A DNA stretch of 64,000 nucleotides from Ursus arctos (Eukaryota; Chordata; Mammalia; Carnivora; Ursidae): NCBI RefSeq assembly GCF_023065955.2, contig NC_079873.1:12786566-12850565 (forward strand), read 5' to 3'. The translations under genes were made by a program, and so were the position numbers. Below are positions 1-13,200 of the stretch, one piece after another. Below the pieces are notes generated by a model. It saw only the letters and a list, made by a program, of their open reading frames with translations. It was not told where the DNA came from and made no database searches. How positions within the stretch are numbered: the first letter of the stretch is position 1; each line of letters starts with the position of its first letter.

Positions 1-125
1 TATGTATTACAAAACAATCACCACAATAAGTATAATTAACATCCATCACCACACAGTTACAGTTTTTTTTCTTATGATGAGAACTTTCAAGATCTACTCC
101 TTAGCAACACCAGAGCCGATGTTTG
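1..125 (+). repeat. Old L1 3' region fragment
   Basis: The text CTTATGATGAGAACTTTCAA followed by GATCTACTCCTTAGCAAC is typical of mammalian L1M 3' sequences. The fragment is cut by the window edge. Antisense to CTPS2. Confidence 0.55.
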
Positions 126-437
126 TAACGGCTGCACCTTACCCAAGCTGCACGAAGAGCCAGGCAGTCAGGACTTTAGGGAGTTATGCCTTTCTTTTAC
201 TAAGTGTAGTAAGAGAAAACAGCTGACAGGGATTTAATTTCCATATGACTTCAAATGAGACAAGCCTTGCTGAAATTAATATCGTGGTCTTGAAGCTAGA
301 ACCTGTCTAAGGTTTTAATAACAGTGCTGCCAGTTAATAACTGCAGAATGGAGCAATAATGATAGAGTCTAAACCTTTCATTCGAAGGGGGTTTTCTTTA
401 GGAAATGTTAGCCAAATCTTGAAAAACAAGCAAAACA

Positions 438-560
438 GGGGCACCTGGCTGGCTCAGTTGGAAGAGCACGTGACTCTTGATCTCAGGGTCACTGAGTTTG
501 AGCCCCACGTTGGATGTAAAGATTACTAAATATTAAATAAATAAACTTAAAAAAAAAAGC
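438..560 (+). mobile_element. Short-form carnivore SINE
   Basis: Starts GGGGCACCTGGCTGGCTCAG and ends GGATGTAAAGATTACTAAA plus an A-rich tail. Flanked by perfect 10 bp duplications AAGCAAAACA (428-437, 561-570). Confidence 0.9.
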
Positions 561-623
561 AAGCAAAACAAACAACAGCAAAAATCTGTGACATTTAAAC
601 CTGTTTAAAATGTTTGGAAACTG

Positions 624-818
624 GGGCGCCTGGGTGGCACAGCGGTTAAGCGTCTGCCTTCGGCTCAGGGCGTGATCCTGGGGTTATGGGATCGAGCCCC
701 ACATCAGGCTCCTCCGCTAGGAGCCTGCTTCTTCCTCTCCCACTCCCCCTGCTTGTGTTCCCTCTCTCGCTGGCTGTCTCTATCTCTGTTGAATAAATAA
801 ATAAAATCTTTAAAAAAA
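624..818 (+). mobile_element. Long-form carnivore SINE, young
   Basis: Full-length with GGCACAGCGGTTAAGCGTCT and an AATAAATAAATAAAATCTTT tail. Perfect 17 bp target duplications AAAATGTTTGGAAACTG (607-623, 819-835) indicate recent insertion. Confidence 0.95.
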
Positions 819-1117
819 AAAATGTTTGGAAACTGAGCTATCAATCAATCAAAATGCTTCCAGAATTAAAAAAAAAAAATCATTCCAGAATCGAAATTCC
901 TTCAATTCACTTTCATTTAAGTAGAACAAAAGCCCCAGAAATCTTCAAAGGATACAGCAAAACACTACCAATGTGTTAAAGCTTTAGATAAATCCAGACC
1001 AAAACATATAGATACAGAAAGTTAATGTGACACAGGTATACTTTAAGGTATGTCTCAATCCTACCCCCAAACCCAAGATTTATTAAAGACTACATTATAG
1101 TAACTCCTTTCACGTAC

Positions 1118-1269
1118 CTGTCAGCCATATTTCTCCACTTGAAAAGCAAATTACTTGCAGAATCACCAATGGGCAGATCCAATCTCTCTTTAAAATATTT
1201 AACAATGCCTTGTTCCTCCAAAAGCACAGGCACTCGATATGTGGATGAAACATCATGGATACATATGAC
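1118..1269 (-). CDS. CTPS2: CTPS2 coding exon, residues 241-291; last one in the window
   Basis: The acceptor is TTAATCAG and the donor GACAG|GTACGTG; 152 nt, ending two bases into the Arg-291 codon. It encodes [20 protein letters not shown] through KWRNMAD. No sequence matching the next expected residues (YERLQKICSIALVGK) occurs between 1 and 1117, so the following exon is outside the window. Confidence 0.96.
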
Positions 1270-4200
1270 CTGATTAATGATGATAAAACACCATATTTAA
1301 ATGGAACACCTTAAATATGCCACAAGAATGAGCTCAAGAATGAGCCAAACCTCGACAGACATGGCAGTTCATTTATACTGATTGAAGAAAACCAAGAGCC
1401 CAGTGACCCAAACAAGAGGCAGAATTAACACAAGCTTACGTTGATCTAATTATAAAATTCTTTGAATTCATTATTCCAATTCTGGAAACATGGATGCCAT
1501 GGTAGAATAAATTTTATATATATACCTGGTCTTTGTTCTCAATTCCTGGCACAAAGATTCAAAAAGCTTTGGAAGTTCCTGAGTGACAGGAGTGTCTTTG
1601 TTATGCTAATGAGGTGACTCCATGGTGGCCCCTAGATGGCTTCAGGATGGGAGTTGGTCACCATAAAACCCAACGAAGTTAGACTGGAACATTCAGCCAC
1701 CTGACATCCAAGGATAATAAGGGGGCTGGAGAATGAGTTCAATCACGTGACCAATGGTTGACTCAATCACACCTACATAATGAAACCCCCACAAAAAACC
1801 CTAGAAACCAAGACTCAGGGGAGTGTTCTGGTTGGTAAATCTATAAACGTACCAGAAGGCTGGCACAACCTGACTCCATGGGGACAAAAGCCCTTGAGCT
1901 TGGGATCCTCCCAGGCCTTGTCCAGTGTATCTCTTTATCTGGCTGTTCATTTGCACTCTTTATAATAAAATGGTGATAGTATAACATTTTCCTGAGTTCC
2001 ATGAGTCATTCTAGAGAATTATCGAACCTGAAGGGCTTATAGGAAGCCCCAAATTTGTAGTCAGCCAGGCAAAAGTGTAGGTGGCTTGGGAACACTGGAA
2101 ACCTGTGGCTGGCATCTGAAGTAGGGGGAGTCTTGTAAAGAACTCAGCCCTCAAATTTGCAGAATCTGACTCTCACTCCAGGTAGTTAGTGTCAGAGTTG
2201 AATTGCAGGACCCCAGCTGATGTCAGAGAATTGGTGTTGAAACATGGATGCTTTATGTGTCAATATCCAAGACACATGGCCCAAGGCATCACCTAAGTCC
2301 AGGCTAAAGCGGTAACATTGAATAGAAGACACTGTGTCTTCTAAATGTGGGGGTGCGGTTCATGTGTGTATTCATTTCTTGCCGTTGCTGCTACCGTAGT
2401 GCTTTTGTCTACTGCACACAATGAACCCAGTCAAATTAATTATTACACCTGTTAGAGGAGAACGACTCCTTTCAATGCCAGGTGGTGTGGTTGGTCTTCA
2501 CACCTACCCTAACGAGCTTTCACCACTCGCTCAAGTACATCCAAGGGGCTACGGGCAGACATTTAAGGATCTGCCACATTCTAAATCAATGCCAAGAAAT
2601 GTTCTGCTAACTCTATGCGTTCAGTCTCCCCAAATCCATAGCCAAATCCACCCAAGGGTTCCTAAGCTGTTTGGACATCAGCAACTTGATACTTGGGACT
2701 ATTATGCCTCACCTGTGCATTTACCAAAGCAATTCAAAGTGCCAAGATGTCACTGACATGAGCTCCAGCCCAGTACTAATTAAAACTAAAACTCTGGGTG
2801 GCCCAAACTTCCACAGTGGAAGACATGGAATGTGGAACTATTTACTCATTTGTCCTCCAGGCCAGAGAGATTTTTTCACACCCATAGAGATGACTCTGAC
2901 CCTCCATCCCTTCCTCGAGAAACCAGAGGAGAAGATCTTTAAATGCGAGTTCACCAGGAACCAAGAAACGGGAGCATTAACTCGCATCAGAAAAAACGAT
3001 GTGTTGAAAACTGGCTAAGAAACTAGCCTGTGGACTGCTGGGAGAGAATGTTCTTCGGAATCTATAGTTCTACTGAAAACAGGCTCTGTACAGTCAGAAA
3101 TTTGCTCTCTTTCCTTCTCAGAGCTCTTAGTAACGCAACTCTGAAAACTGTATCAGGCAGGAGGCTGTGCACTAGACTGCCTCCAGAGACACAGAAATCC
3201 CAGGAGATGGGTTTTAGGTTTCAAAGAACCCCAGGCTAATCTGAAGAAAACAAAAAGTTTTCTGCCAAACCTACCCTTTTCCTGAGCACCATTCATATCA
3301 CCTTTTAAACTACAGCCAACTCCGATGCCTTACATCTAAGCCTTACTGCAAACAAGAGACAGATAAGAGAATGAAAGAAAAAAGAAAAAGCTCTCAGACA
3401 CCCAGGTGGAAAGTCCCGCAGGACAGAGGACTTGAGCCCAAATCACGGTACAGTTTCTATAGCAATGAACCGAACCGAGGCCGCTGATGTACTCAGCAGT
3501 GATGGTGTGAATGTCAGTGTAACACGCGGTCTGGGCAAAGTGACGCTGTAACAGGTACAAGGGAGAAATCACAGTGAAAGCAGTCAGTGTCCTGGAAAGA
3601 CAAGACAAATAGACAATAAGCCAGCTTCACGGGGTTCTCTCCCTGGAGGTGTGACTGTTAAGTTCAAAAGCCCACCTGGTTTTGTCCCTGTAACTTAAGG
3701 AGTGATGATGCAAAGAAATACGTGATCTAGCTAAGGAATCAGGCGTCTCAGATTGTTCACTTCAGGGCAAGGAAGCCGTGGCTGCATGGATACGAATCTC
3801 CCAAAGCTTTCATAAACGCCACGAAAAGTAATGCAAGAATTTAAGAGATGCCAAACATCAGCATCTGCAGAAGTGCCCGCCCACAAGTGCAGCACTCACC
3901 TGCTCGGGGTTCACGTGACAAAACATAGAAATCTTTTCCTTCACAGCCATCTCGATGGGCGTTGAACTTCGGCAGACAATCTGTCAAAGTCAAGTGCACA
4001 CAGGTCAACAAGCAAGAATCTGGCCATTCATGCCGCCGTTGGTTTTCAGGAGGAGGCTCTATTAATTTCTCCTTACAACCAGAGACCTGACCAAGTACGT
4101 ACCTGTTCATCCTGGGCATCCCACTGCACTATTAGAAACACCTGAGCACTAATATAAACAAGCACAATCGAACTCAACACAAATGTACCAGTAAGAGCTC

Positions 4201-7200
4201 AAAATGTCAAGGCATCTCTAGTAAACAAGAGGGAAGGCTCACAAAGGCTGCCTCTTTACATACAAGAACAGAGCTAGACCAGGGGTTGGCAAGCTTTTTC
4301 TCTAAAGGGCCAGACCGTAAACGTTGTAGGTTTTGGAAATCAAGAAGCTACTGTCCCGACTCCTCGATTGCATCCCTGCCCTACAAAGGCAGCTCTGATC
4401 AAACGTAAGCAACCCAATAAAACTTTATTTACAGGCAGCAGGCCTGCAGGCCCTTATTTGCCAGCCTCTGGTCTAGACTGCTGGTGATAACTGGATTACC
4501 TGTTATAAATAAGAGCAGTGACAGCCCACCCTAGTGGGTGTCAGGAAAATCGCCAAGGTCCCCCCTCACACGAAAGGACCCAGGGACTATAAAAATGACA
4601 AGACATTGCACTTGCCCCACTGTCAATGTGGCCAATCCCATGAGGACCTGGAGGAGAACAGGTGGTCAATTTAGAAATGTGTGAAGCTACCCTCAGGTAT
4701 GGGAATAAGCCTCCCCTGGCCCCTGGATACAAAGTGCTCAATGTCATAGGAACCACTCGAGAGATCAAAAGGACTTAGCTGATGTTATAGATCAAGAAAT
4801 GGAAGTCCTATTCCAAGAAATTTACCCATTCTCCGTAACTCACCAGATCAGGAGACAGGCCTAAGCCCCTCAGCGCACGGACACTGTTTTGTGTGGGTTT
4901 GGTTTTTTGTTCTCCGGTAGCACTGGGCTGAAAAGAAATGGGTCACTGTCAGTATATTGGATATTTAGCTCTTCTGCATAATGAAGGGCTCCCTAGTTTA
5001 AAATGTTGAAAAAACAGGCAGACAGTCTCTCCTCTGCTGTCCTGCCCACTGCTCCCTTGCAGTATATTCAATAAACCTCTATCTCCTTTAAGAAAAAAAA
5101 AAGGTGGAATAAACAGAATATCACAGGAAAATTTATAGAAGTTGCTGTCTACATACTTATCTGGAAAGCTCACCTGTGGGACAAGGCTAACATGGATGTT
5201 ACAGAAATTCTCTTTTTTTGCTTTAAACTGGAATTGTCTGAATGCTTCCACAAACGGCATCCCTTCAATGTCTCCAATGGTGCCACCCAACTGGGATCGG
5301 AAAAAAAAAAAAAGACACAAGTGACCTTCCACAGTATACAGACTAATAGAAACATTATTAATAAACCAAGTGCAAGAACAGAAGTTTATAAATATACTAA
5401 AAATCACTGAATTGTACACTTAAAGCAGGCGAAATTTATGATAGATAAATTAAACCTTGCTAATCTGTCTGACATGAAACAGAAAAGCACGGTACATTTA
5501 AGATGGACAAGAAGCAAAGGAAAGAGAGACTGGAGACTAGAAAGGAAACTAAGAAGAAACGATGCAGGATAACATAGCCAGGCAAGCAGGGAAGAGAACA
5601 GGAGGACTGTCAGGAAGGGAAAAGAAAGCGAGGTCAAGGAGGGCTTTAAGGGGTGCCTGGGTGGCTCAGTCCATTAAGCGTCTGACCCAGGTCATGAACT
5701 CAGGGTCATGGGATCGAGACCCACATCAGGCGCCATGCTTAGTGGGGAATCCGCTTGAGAGTCTCTCTCCCTCTTCCTCTACCCCTGCTCCTCAAAAAAT
5801 AAATAAATCCTTTTTTTAAAGAGTTTATTTATTTATTTGACAGAGAGAGAGAGCATAAGCAGGGGGAACAACAGAAGGAGAGGGAGAAGCAGACTCCCTG
5901 CTAAACAGGGAGCCCAGTGTGGAACTCGATCCCAAGACCCCGGGATCATGACCTGAGCAGAAGGCAGACGCTTAACTGAGCCACCCAGGCGCCCCAATAA
6001 ATAAATCTTAAAGAAAAAAAAAAAAAAAGGAGGACTTGAAGAATGACCTGATTCCTGTATTTATAATATCACGCTGCCTGTTGTGTGGACTAAGTTAAGG
6101 AAATGAATTCGGCTATCACTGATTCAGTTGGATTTTACAGATCGTGAATCTGCCCACCCAGAAAAATGGGGGATCATTATAAGGCTATCAACCCTTCATC
6201 TCAACAAGATTGAAAAAAAATGTTTACAAAAAAGGAAGGCTTTAATAGAAGGGAATTCATAAGCAGACAAAAAGATCCAAAGTATAGGCCACGGAGGAGT
6301 GAGATCTGCTAGCTTCTACCAGTGGTCCACTTGGAAGGTGGAATGCAAATCCAGTGACTATACGAGAATGGTGGGAGCCCCCTGGCTCTGCCTGGTGTGA
6401 AATAGTGCTCTCTCACTCTTTCTTTCTCTGTCTCTCTCTCCGTGTACACACACGTGCACACACACACACACACACACTCCTGCATGCTACTGAACAGTCT
6501 TTTTGCAGTGGTGGTATTACTAGAATTAACTACTACTAAAACATGCTGGCTTTCTGAAACAAGTCCTACCAAAAGCCCCAATAATATTCCTGACAGCGTA
6601 ATCCTTTGACAAATGTTAACTTAACCTACAATGTGCTTCCAACAAGTAAGGCATTTTAAAGTAAGCATTTATTTTAGGATAAAATTTGCTTTAACCTACT
6701 CATCCTCACCATATTTGAATACATAAAGACTATCACATGGATTTTAAAATTAATTCTCCAGCATTTGAGGATCTACCGCACACTCAACACTATGAATGAG
6801 GTGCTGAAAAGAATTTAAGACAACAGTGCTTCTAAGGAGCTCAGAATTTAGCGAGGAAAATTAGGCAGAGTTAAAGAACAATAATCAAGAGTAAAACCTG
6901 GGGTGCCTGGCAGGCTCAGTCAGAAGAGCGTGAGACTCCTGACCTCTGGGTCATGGGTTCAAGCCCCACACTGGGTATAGAGGGTATTTAAATAAATAAA
7001 ACTTAAAAACAAAAAGTAGAGCAAAACTTAAGCACTAATTGGAATGATCTGGACGCTGAGAAGGAAGAGATTGTGGTGGGACCAGTCCCAGAATCCACCA
7101 TCTTCTTTGGCTTCAGCTACCTGAGTAGGTCCAAAATCTACTACAAGCCTTAACCTTTCTTCCCAGCAAAACTGGGTTTTGGAGCCAATAGGTCCTTGAC

Positions 7201-10200
7201 CTCATGGATGGCTCAACAATTACTCAAACTTCGTACGGCCCAAACTGAACTCTCCCTGGGCCCATTTCTCTGAGTGTCTCCTCATCTTAGCAAAAGCATC
7301 TCTTCCCACTAACTAGTTCAAGATGGCAGTCTGGAAATCATCCTTGATCCCTACCTTTTCCTCACCCAATCCAGTCCAGTGGGTCATACCTGGGAAACCT
7401 CTTGAAAATCTCTCCACTGGTCTCTATATCCAGGGCTACCACCTTAGACACCCACGCCAACACCACCTTTTGCCAGGATAATTGCAATAATCTAAACCAG
7501 GGGGTGGTGACTATGGCCTGCTGCTTGGTTCTCTCTATAAAGCTGTATTGATTGGCACAGAGCTATGACCATTCACTTACATATTGCCTATGGCTGCTTT
7601 CACACTCCAGTGGCAGAGTTGAATCTCTGACCTGCAAAGCTCAACATATCTGCTATCGGGCCCTTTATAGAAAAAGTTGGCTGACTCTCCCCACATACAC
7701 CTAAATGGCCTCCAAGCTTCTACCCCCTCCTGTCTTAGAGTCAAATCATTTGTCACACACCAGCAGAGAGACCTTACAAAAACTCAGAATATTAAAAAAC
7801 AAAACAAAACAAAAATCCCTCAGAATAGATCTCTCTTGTGCTTCTACCCTCAGTGGCTCACTGCTTCACTAAAAATAAAATATAAATTCCTTGAGTCAGC
7901 CAACCAAAGACCCTACAGGATCTAGCCCTTGCAGAGGTTTCTAATCTCATCTCATGTCCGGGCTCACCGCCCCCCCTCCCCACTCCCTACACACACTCCC
8001 TGTGCTTCAGCCCCACTGACTTCGCAGGTCCTCAGGCCGCTCTCTTCTTTGCTGCTCCTTACGCCCTCTACCCCCCCTTCTTTATGTATACCTATCTCCT
8101 CGCTATCCTTCAGCCTGAAAAGCTAGGTCTTCCTCAGAAAGCCAGACCTTGACCACCACCCCCCAAAGCAGCCTCCCTCCCACACCACTCCCTACCACAG
8201 CCCTGTGTCTGCGTCCTTCCTAAGTCAGCACCAGATGCTGTTAGTCCTGTGTGTTCTCTTTTCCTGCCTCTCTACCCCACTAGGTAATAAGCCCCACGAG
8301 AGTAGGAACATGCCTGGCCTGCTCCCCACCCTATCGCTGGCACAAGCCCAGCTGCCTGTACACAGCTCTGGAGTTGAAGGGGTTCAGGATAGGTCTGACA
8401 GAAATATGCCACTTTGCCGTGAAGATTATTTTGAGTTAAAAGCAATCAAAACCCAGCAGATTCAGGAAAAGATCTCTCCCTCCCCCTCAGCTGCCTTCAT
8501 TTACATTGGAAAGTGAGGAATCCCCACATCAGGGAGACTTTCAGGAAGAGGGCCTTGCCAGAGGTTCCTCTTTACCTAAGAAATTTAGCTGCATAACAGA
8601 GAAGTCATTGTTTTCCAAACATCTCCTCCGCCTCCCTGCAAATGGCCTTCCTCCCCTTCGTATCCCGCAGGCCTCTACCCCTCTCCTTGTTCTGGATATC
8701 ATATAAGCCTCATTTTCTGGCTGCTTTGTAATCTCCATGTCTATATGGACTTTCGGTACATTTGTTTGATTTTCTCCTATTAATCTGTTTCATGTTAGTT
8801 TGATTCTTAGACCGCCAGAAGAATCTTGAAGGGTAACAGTAAAATTTTCCCTCTCCAGCAGGGTTTAGCTTAGTGCTCATCCCAGGACAGAAGGGTCTCA
8901 AAATTCAGTATAAGCCCTGGGTAACAGCATTCTAGTACCTGTTACCATAATTACAATGGAATCAAACTAAGAAATGTCAGGACTGCATTGCTACGGGGAA
9001 AAAATATTCTTCACTAATTTTAAGTCAGATAACAAAACATAATTAAAGTTCCAGCTTCCTGGGTATGGAACAGATAGAAATATGTGACCTTTCTGTAGGA
9101 GAATGACAAACTTAATTATAAAAATCTTAGAAATATCACACGCAACCAGGAAATTGGCAGGGGGTGAGGGGCTGAAGTGCTCACCAACTGCAATGTACCA
9201 GAATCTAATGAGAAAAAATTTTAGGGAAAAAAAGGTCTGCACTTAAACTAAACCATATAGGGACACCTATTTTTTCATAGGTGTACTCTGGTAATCAACA
9301 GGCAATCTGGAAAAAGGAGGCAAAAAACTTTAAACATTATCCACTTCCGCCCTCACATGGCTTATAGTGGTACTGCACTCTCTCGGCCAATTTGGAAGGT
9401 CTTATTACCACCCCTCCGTGATCAGAAACCCTCAGGGCTATTACTAGAATATGCCTAAGTTAATTATTTCCCCCACACAACAAAGAAAATATCACCTATA
9501 ACAATATTTTGAGATTTCTCCAAAGTTGAAATCAAAGCAACAGCAAATTTATGAGAAGGGCAGTGTCTGTTTTGCCTTTAAGGAAAGGATTCTTCTTTTT
9601 TGAAATAAAGACAGAGAGAGAGACAGAGAGAGAAAGAAACAAAGCTTTTATTCCTTTAAGCCGGGCATAAATTATTTCAGGTTTATGTGGAGATGACCTG
9701 GCCTAATTAACAAATAAAACCTGTTAGTTCCACTGGTCTGAAAAGTAAGAGCCTCACAAAAAGGCTTCGGAGACATTTCAACCACTTTCACGCGCTTAAA
9801 ACTGAAAATCAGCTTGGTGGTCCTTTTTCAAAAGCTTAAATCATGCACAAACACCAATGTTGAGCACAATTTAAAACGAACCCAAAAGGATGCCTGACCT
9901 AGTGTCCAATAAGCCAATATAAACGTTAGGGTTATATGAAGAAGGAGTAACACTGGGGACAACTTGTCGGTTTCTCTGTTTCCGTGAAATTAAAAATGAA
10001 GACCATGAGTCCTGGAGAACAGGAGTCAGATCACATATGCTTTTATACGCCTAGCAGTTATCATCGGGGCTAGTGCATATTAAGTACTAAATTATTGTTT
10101 TTTAAGCCAAAAAGAGTCAATTTAAGAGCAGGATGGAAAAATAATAATAAAGACTCAGGGAGTCTGCTTCTCCCTCTGCCCTTCACCCTGCTTGTGCTCT

Positions 10201-13200
10201 CTCTCTCTCTCAAATTAATAAATAAAAATCTTTTTTAAAAATGTGAGATGTCATTGAGAATTCTTGATTTTATTGCACAAGTGAAATCTTCAACAATTAG
10301 GGTCTGAGTCTATAGTATACATCTTTGTAAAATGATGACAAAGAGAATCAGATGCGCTGACCCCAGAAGGAAACAAAAGCTTTCTTCAAGGATGATTCTC
10401 AAAAAATAATAGCTAAAAAACTGAGAACATGAAAAAGAAGTGTTATGAAGGCTCATCCTAAGGTCAAATTGGGCTTATATTTTAATGTCATTCAAAGGCA
10501 GCTCAATTACACTAAAAAAATAAATCCCCCACCCCCAGTGGAGCAGGGGGGGGGGCAAGAAAAAGCGTTCTGAGGACAGGAGCTGGCGAGGCTCATGCTG
10601 GAAGGCTTCGCGTCTGAGGAAAACTGCTTGGAAACAGGGCAGTGAGGGTACCAACGACCAGGAGATCTCTGTGGCTGCTCAGGAGCCCCTTCCTGTGTGG
10701 CTTGCTCTGGGTCTTTTGTGCTCCAGGTGCCGGGGCTGAGGAACCTGGGGCCGGCTTCTCCCATCCTGGCGGCATGGGCCTGGATAAGAATACAGTGCAC
10801 GACCAAGAGCATATCATGGAGCATCTACAAGGTGCCATCAAAATACCAGAAGCACAGATGTCCCCACAAGAACTGCAGCTCCATTATTTCAAAATGCATG
10901 ATCATGACGGCCATCATTTTCTTGATGGCCTAGAACTCTCCACAGCCATCACTCACTTCCATAAGGAGGAAGAGAATGAACAGGCCCCACCAAGGAGTGC
11001 AGCTGAACTGATCAACTTATAGATGGAGTTCTGAGAGCCGATGACAAGAACAATGATGGATACAGGGCCTATGCTGAAATTTGTCCAATCACTTCAGTAG
11101 ACATTGTTTGGCCATCTAGTTACATGCAAATGTGACCGTTACAATGGGATTGAATACTTTTGGTAATGCAAAATAACTCATTTCCAACTACTGCTACGAT
11201 GGTATTTTAGTAAAAACCCGCAGCAGTTTAAAACACTGGGGTGAGAAAGAGAAATCAAGAGATATATAAGAGAAATGGGACATATTGGAGTCCCCAAGTA
11301 CTGTTCAATCTCTTAGTGGACAAGGGCGTGATTAAAGAATCCTTTTAAGAATATTGGATAATTGGAGCATCAAGTACTCGGGAAGTTGACTGTAGAATAC
11401 CGCTAGTCTTTCGTTTTTCATTCATGCTACCTGAAAAGTAAGACAAGCTTTGCCAAGTGGACACACTTTTCAGTAACAGTGAAGGAATAAGAGAAATGCC
11501 AAATGTTTTCCCTGGTGGATCCTGTCTCTTCAGGTAAACGTGATCAGTATTCTGCAAAGTTCCCCGGGGCCTGCATGATGATGTGCCCTTGGGGAGGGGA
11601 ATATTAGGCTATTTCAAAGCCAGTACATAAGAAGGATGCCAGATCTTGAGTTCAGCTAGGCTTAGAATCTAAGATTCTGTATCTTCTGGCACTTTGGAAA
11701 TGATACACCATTGACCTAAGTGATTAACATTTTTAAATCTTTCAATATTTTATAGAACTACTGCCACATCCTTTATGTCTTCTTCAACTTAGGAGAGACC
11801 TTGAATTTAAAATTGTTGTTTGTTCTCATCATTAGCAAATGTTTGAGCTTTCTTAATATTTGTATTTAACCCTTGTTTCTAGGGTTTGTTTTTGCAGTTG
11901 AGGAACTATTAGGAATGCAAGGACGATATTCCTCCTGATTGGTGCTGTGGGGGGTAAAGCTACTAGCTGGTCTTGCCTAAGTGAGGGGTGAGATCACCAA
12001 GCACCAGTTGCTGCAAGCTGCATTTAGAAGGAATGGTGTTTAAATTACCTCTTCTAGCTTAAATACGTGAATTCTTTCAGGTTGGGAAAGATTAGAAAAA
12101 GAAGCCTAAAAACTCTTAACAGTGCAAATCTCAATAATGGTTGAAAATGAGAAGCAGTAGCCAATTGTAATTTGGTTTATTGGATGTGATGAATGTGCTG
12201 GGATGGAAAACCCAAAATGATGGTTGAATGGCGAAAAAACTGCATAGAATGTGCTGTAAGATGTATAGAGACTTATTTTCTCTATTAAAGTATTCCTATA
12301 AGAAAACATATGTATTTGGGGCGCCTGGGTAGCGCAGCCGTTAAGCATCTGCCTTCGGCTCAGGGCGTGATCCCGGCGTTCTGGGATCGAGCCCCACATC
12401 AGGCTCTTCCGCTATGAGCCTGCTTCTTCCTCTCCCACTCCCCCTGCTGTGTTCCCTCTCTCCCTGGCTGTCTCTCTCTCTGTCAAATAAGTAAATAAAA
12501 TCTTAAAAAAAAAAAAAAGAAAACATATGTATTTGTAAAAATGTATCAAGTATTTGTGCAGAACTGAGTTGTAAATATTCTTATAACATCCAGTTATTTT
12601 GAAAGATTTATATAATGAATCCTGGATATATGAAAAATTAAACTGATGAAACAAAAAAAAATAGATTCCCTCCTTCTCATTTTTTGTGATCTTTTTTTTT
12701 TTAATGTATTTTTTAAAAAAGAAGAGTAGAAGGGTGCCTGGGTGGCACAGCGGTTGAGCGTCTGCCTTCGGCTCAGGGCGTGATCCCGGCGTTGTGGGAT
12801 CGAGCCCCACATCAGGCTCCTCTGCTATGAGCCTGCTTCTTCCTCTCCCACTCCCCCTGCTTGTGTTCCCTCTCTCGCTGGCTGTCTCTATCTCTGTCGA
12901 ATAAATAAATAAAATCTTTTAAAAAAAAAGAAGAGTAGAGGCAAAAACACCCATACACATGACCATTTGGAAATTCTCCTGTAATTAAGGTTAATAGTAT
13001 TTAAAGGAGGGGGCATTCTTTCACCTACAAAAATTAAAAGAAAGAAAAAAATCACTGGAAAAGTTATAAAAATGTTCTGGTTTAGAAAAATGGTCATTAC
13101 TTTTGGGCCAGAGACTGGTTCTTCTTCAAGGAAAATGGACACATTTTGGATCCTTTACCTTTCCTATTGCTAGAACAGCAAAAACCAGTGAAAGTGCTAG

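Noticed and set aside
3336..3608. Minus-strand frame between CTPS2 exons as a possible missed exon
   Set aside because: The exons at 3900 and 1269 join in phase with no residues missing, so no coding exon is needed between them.
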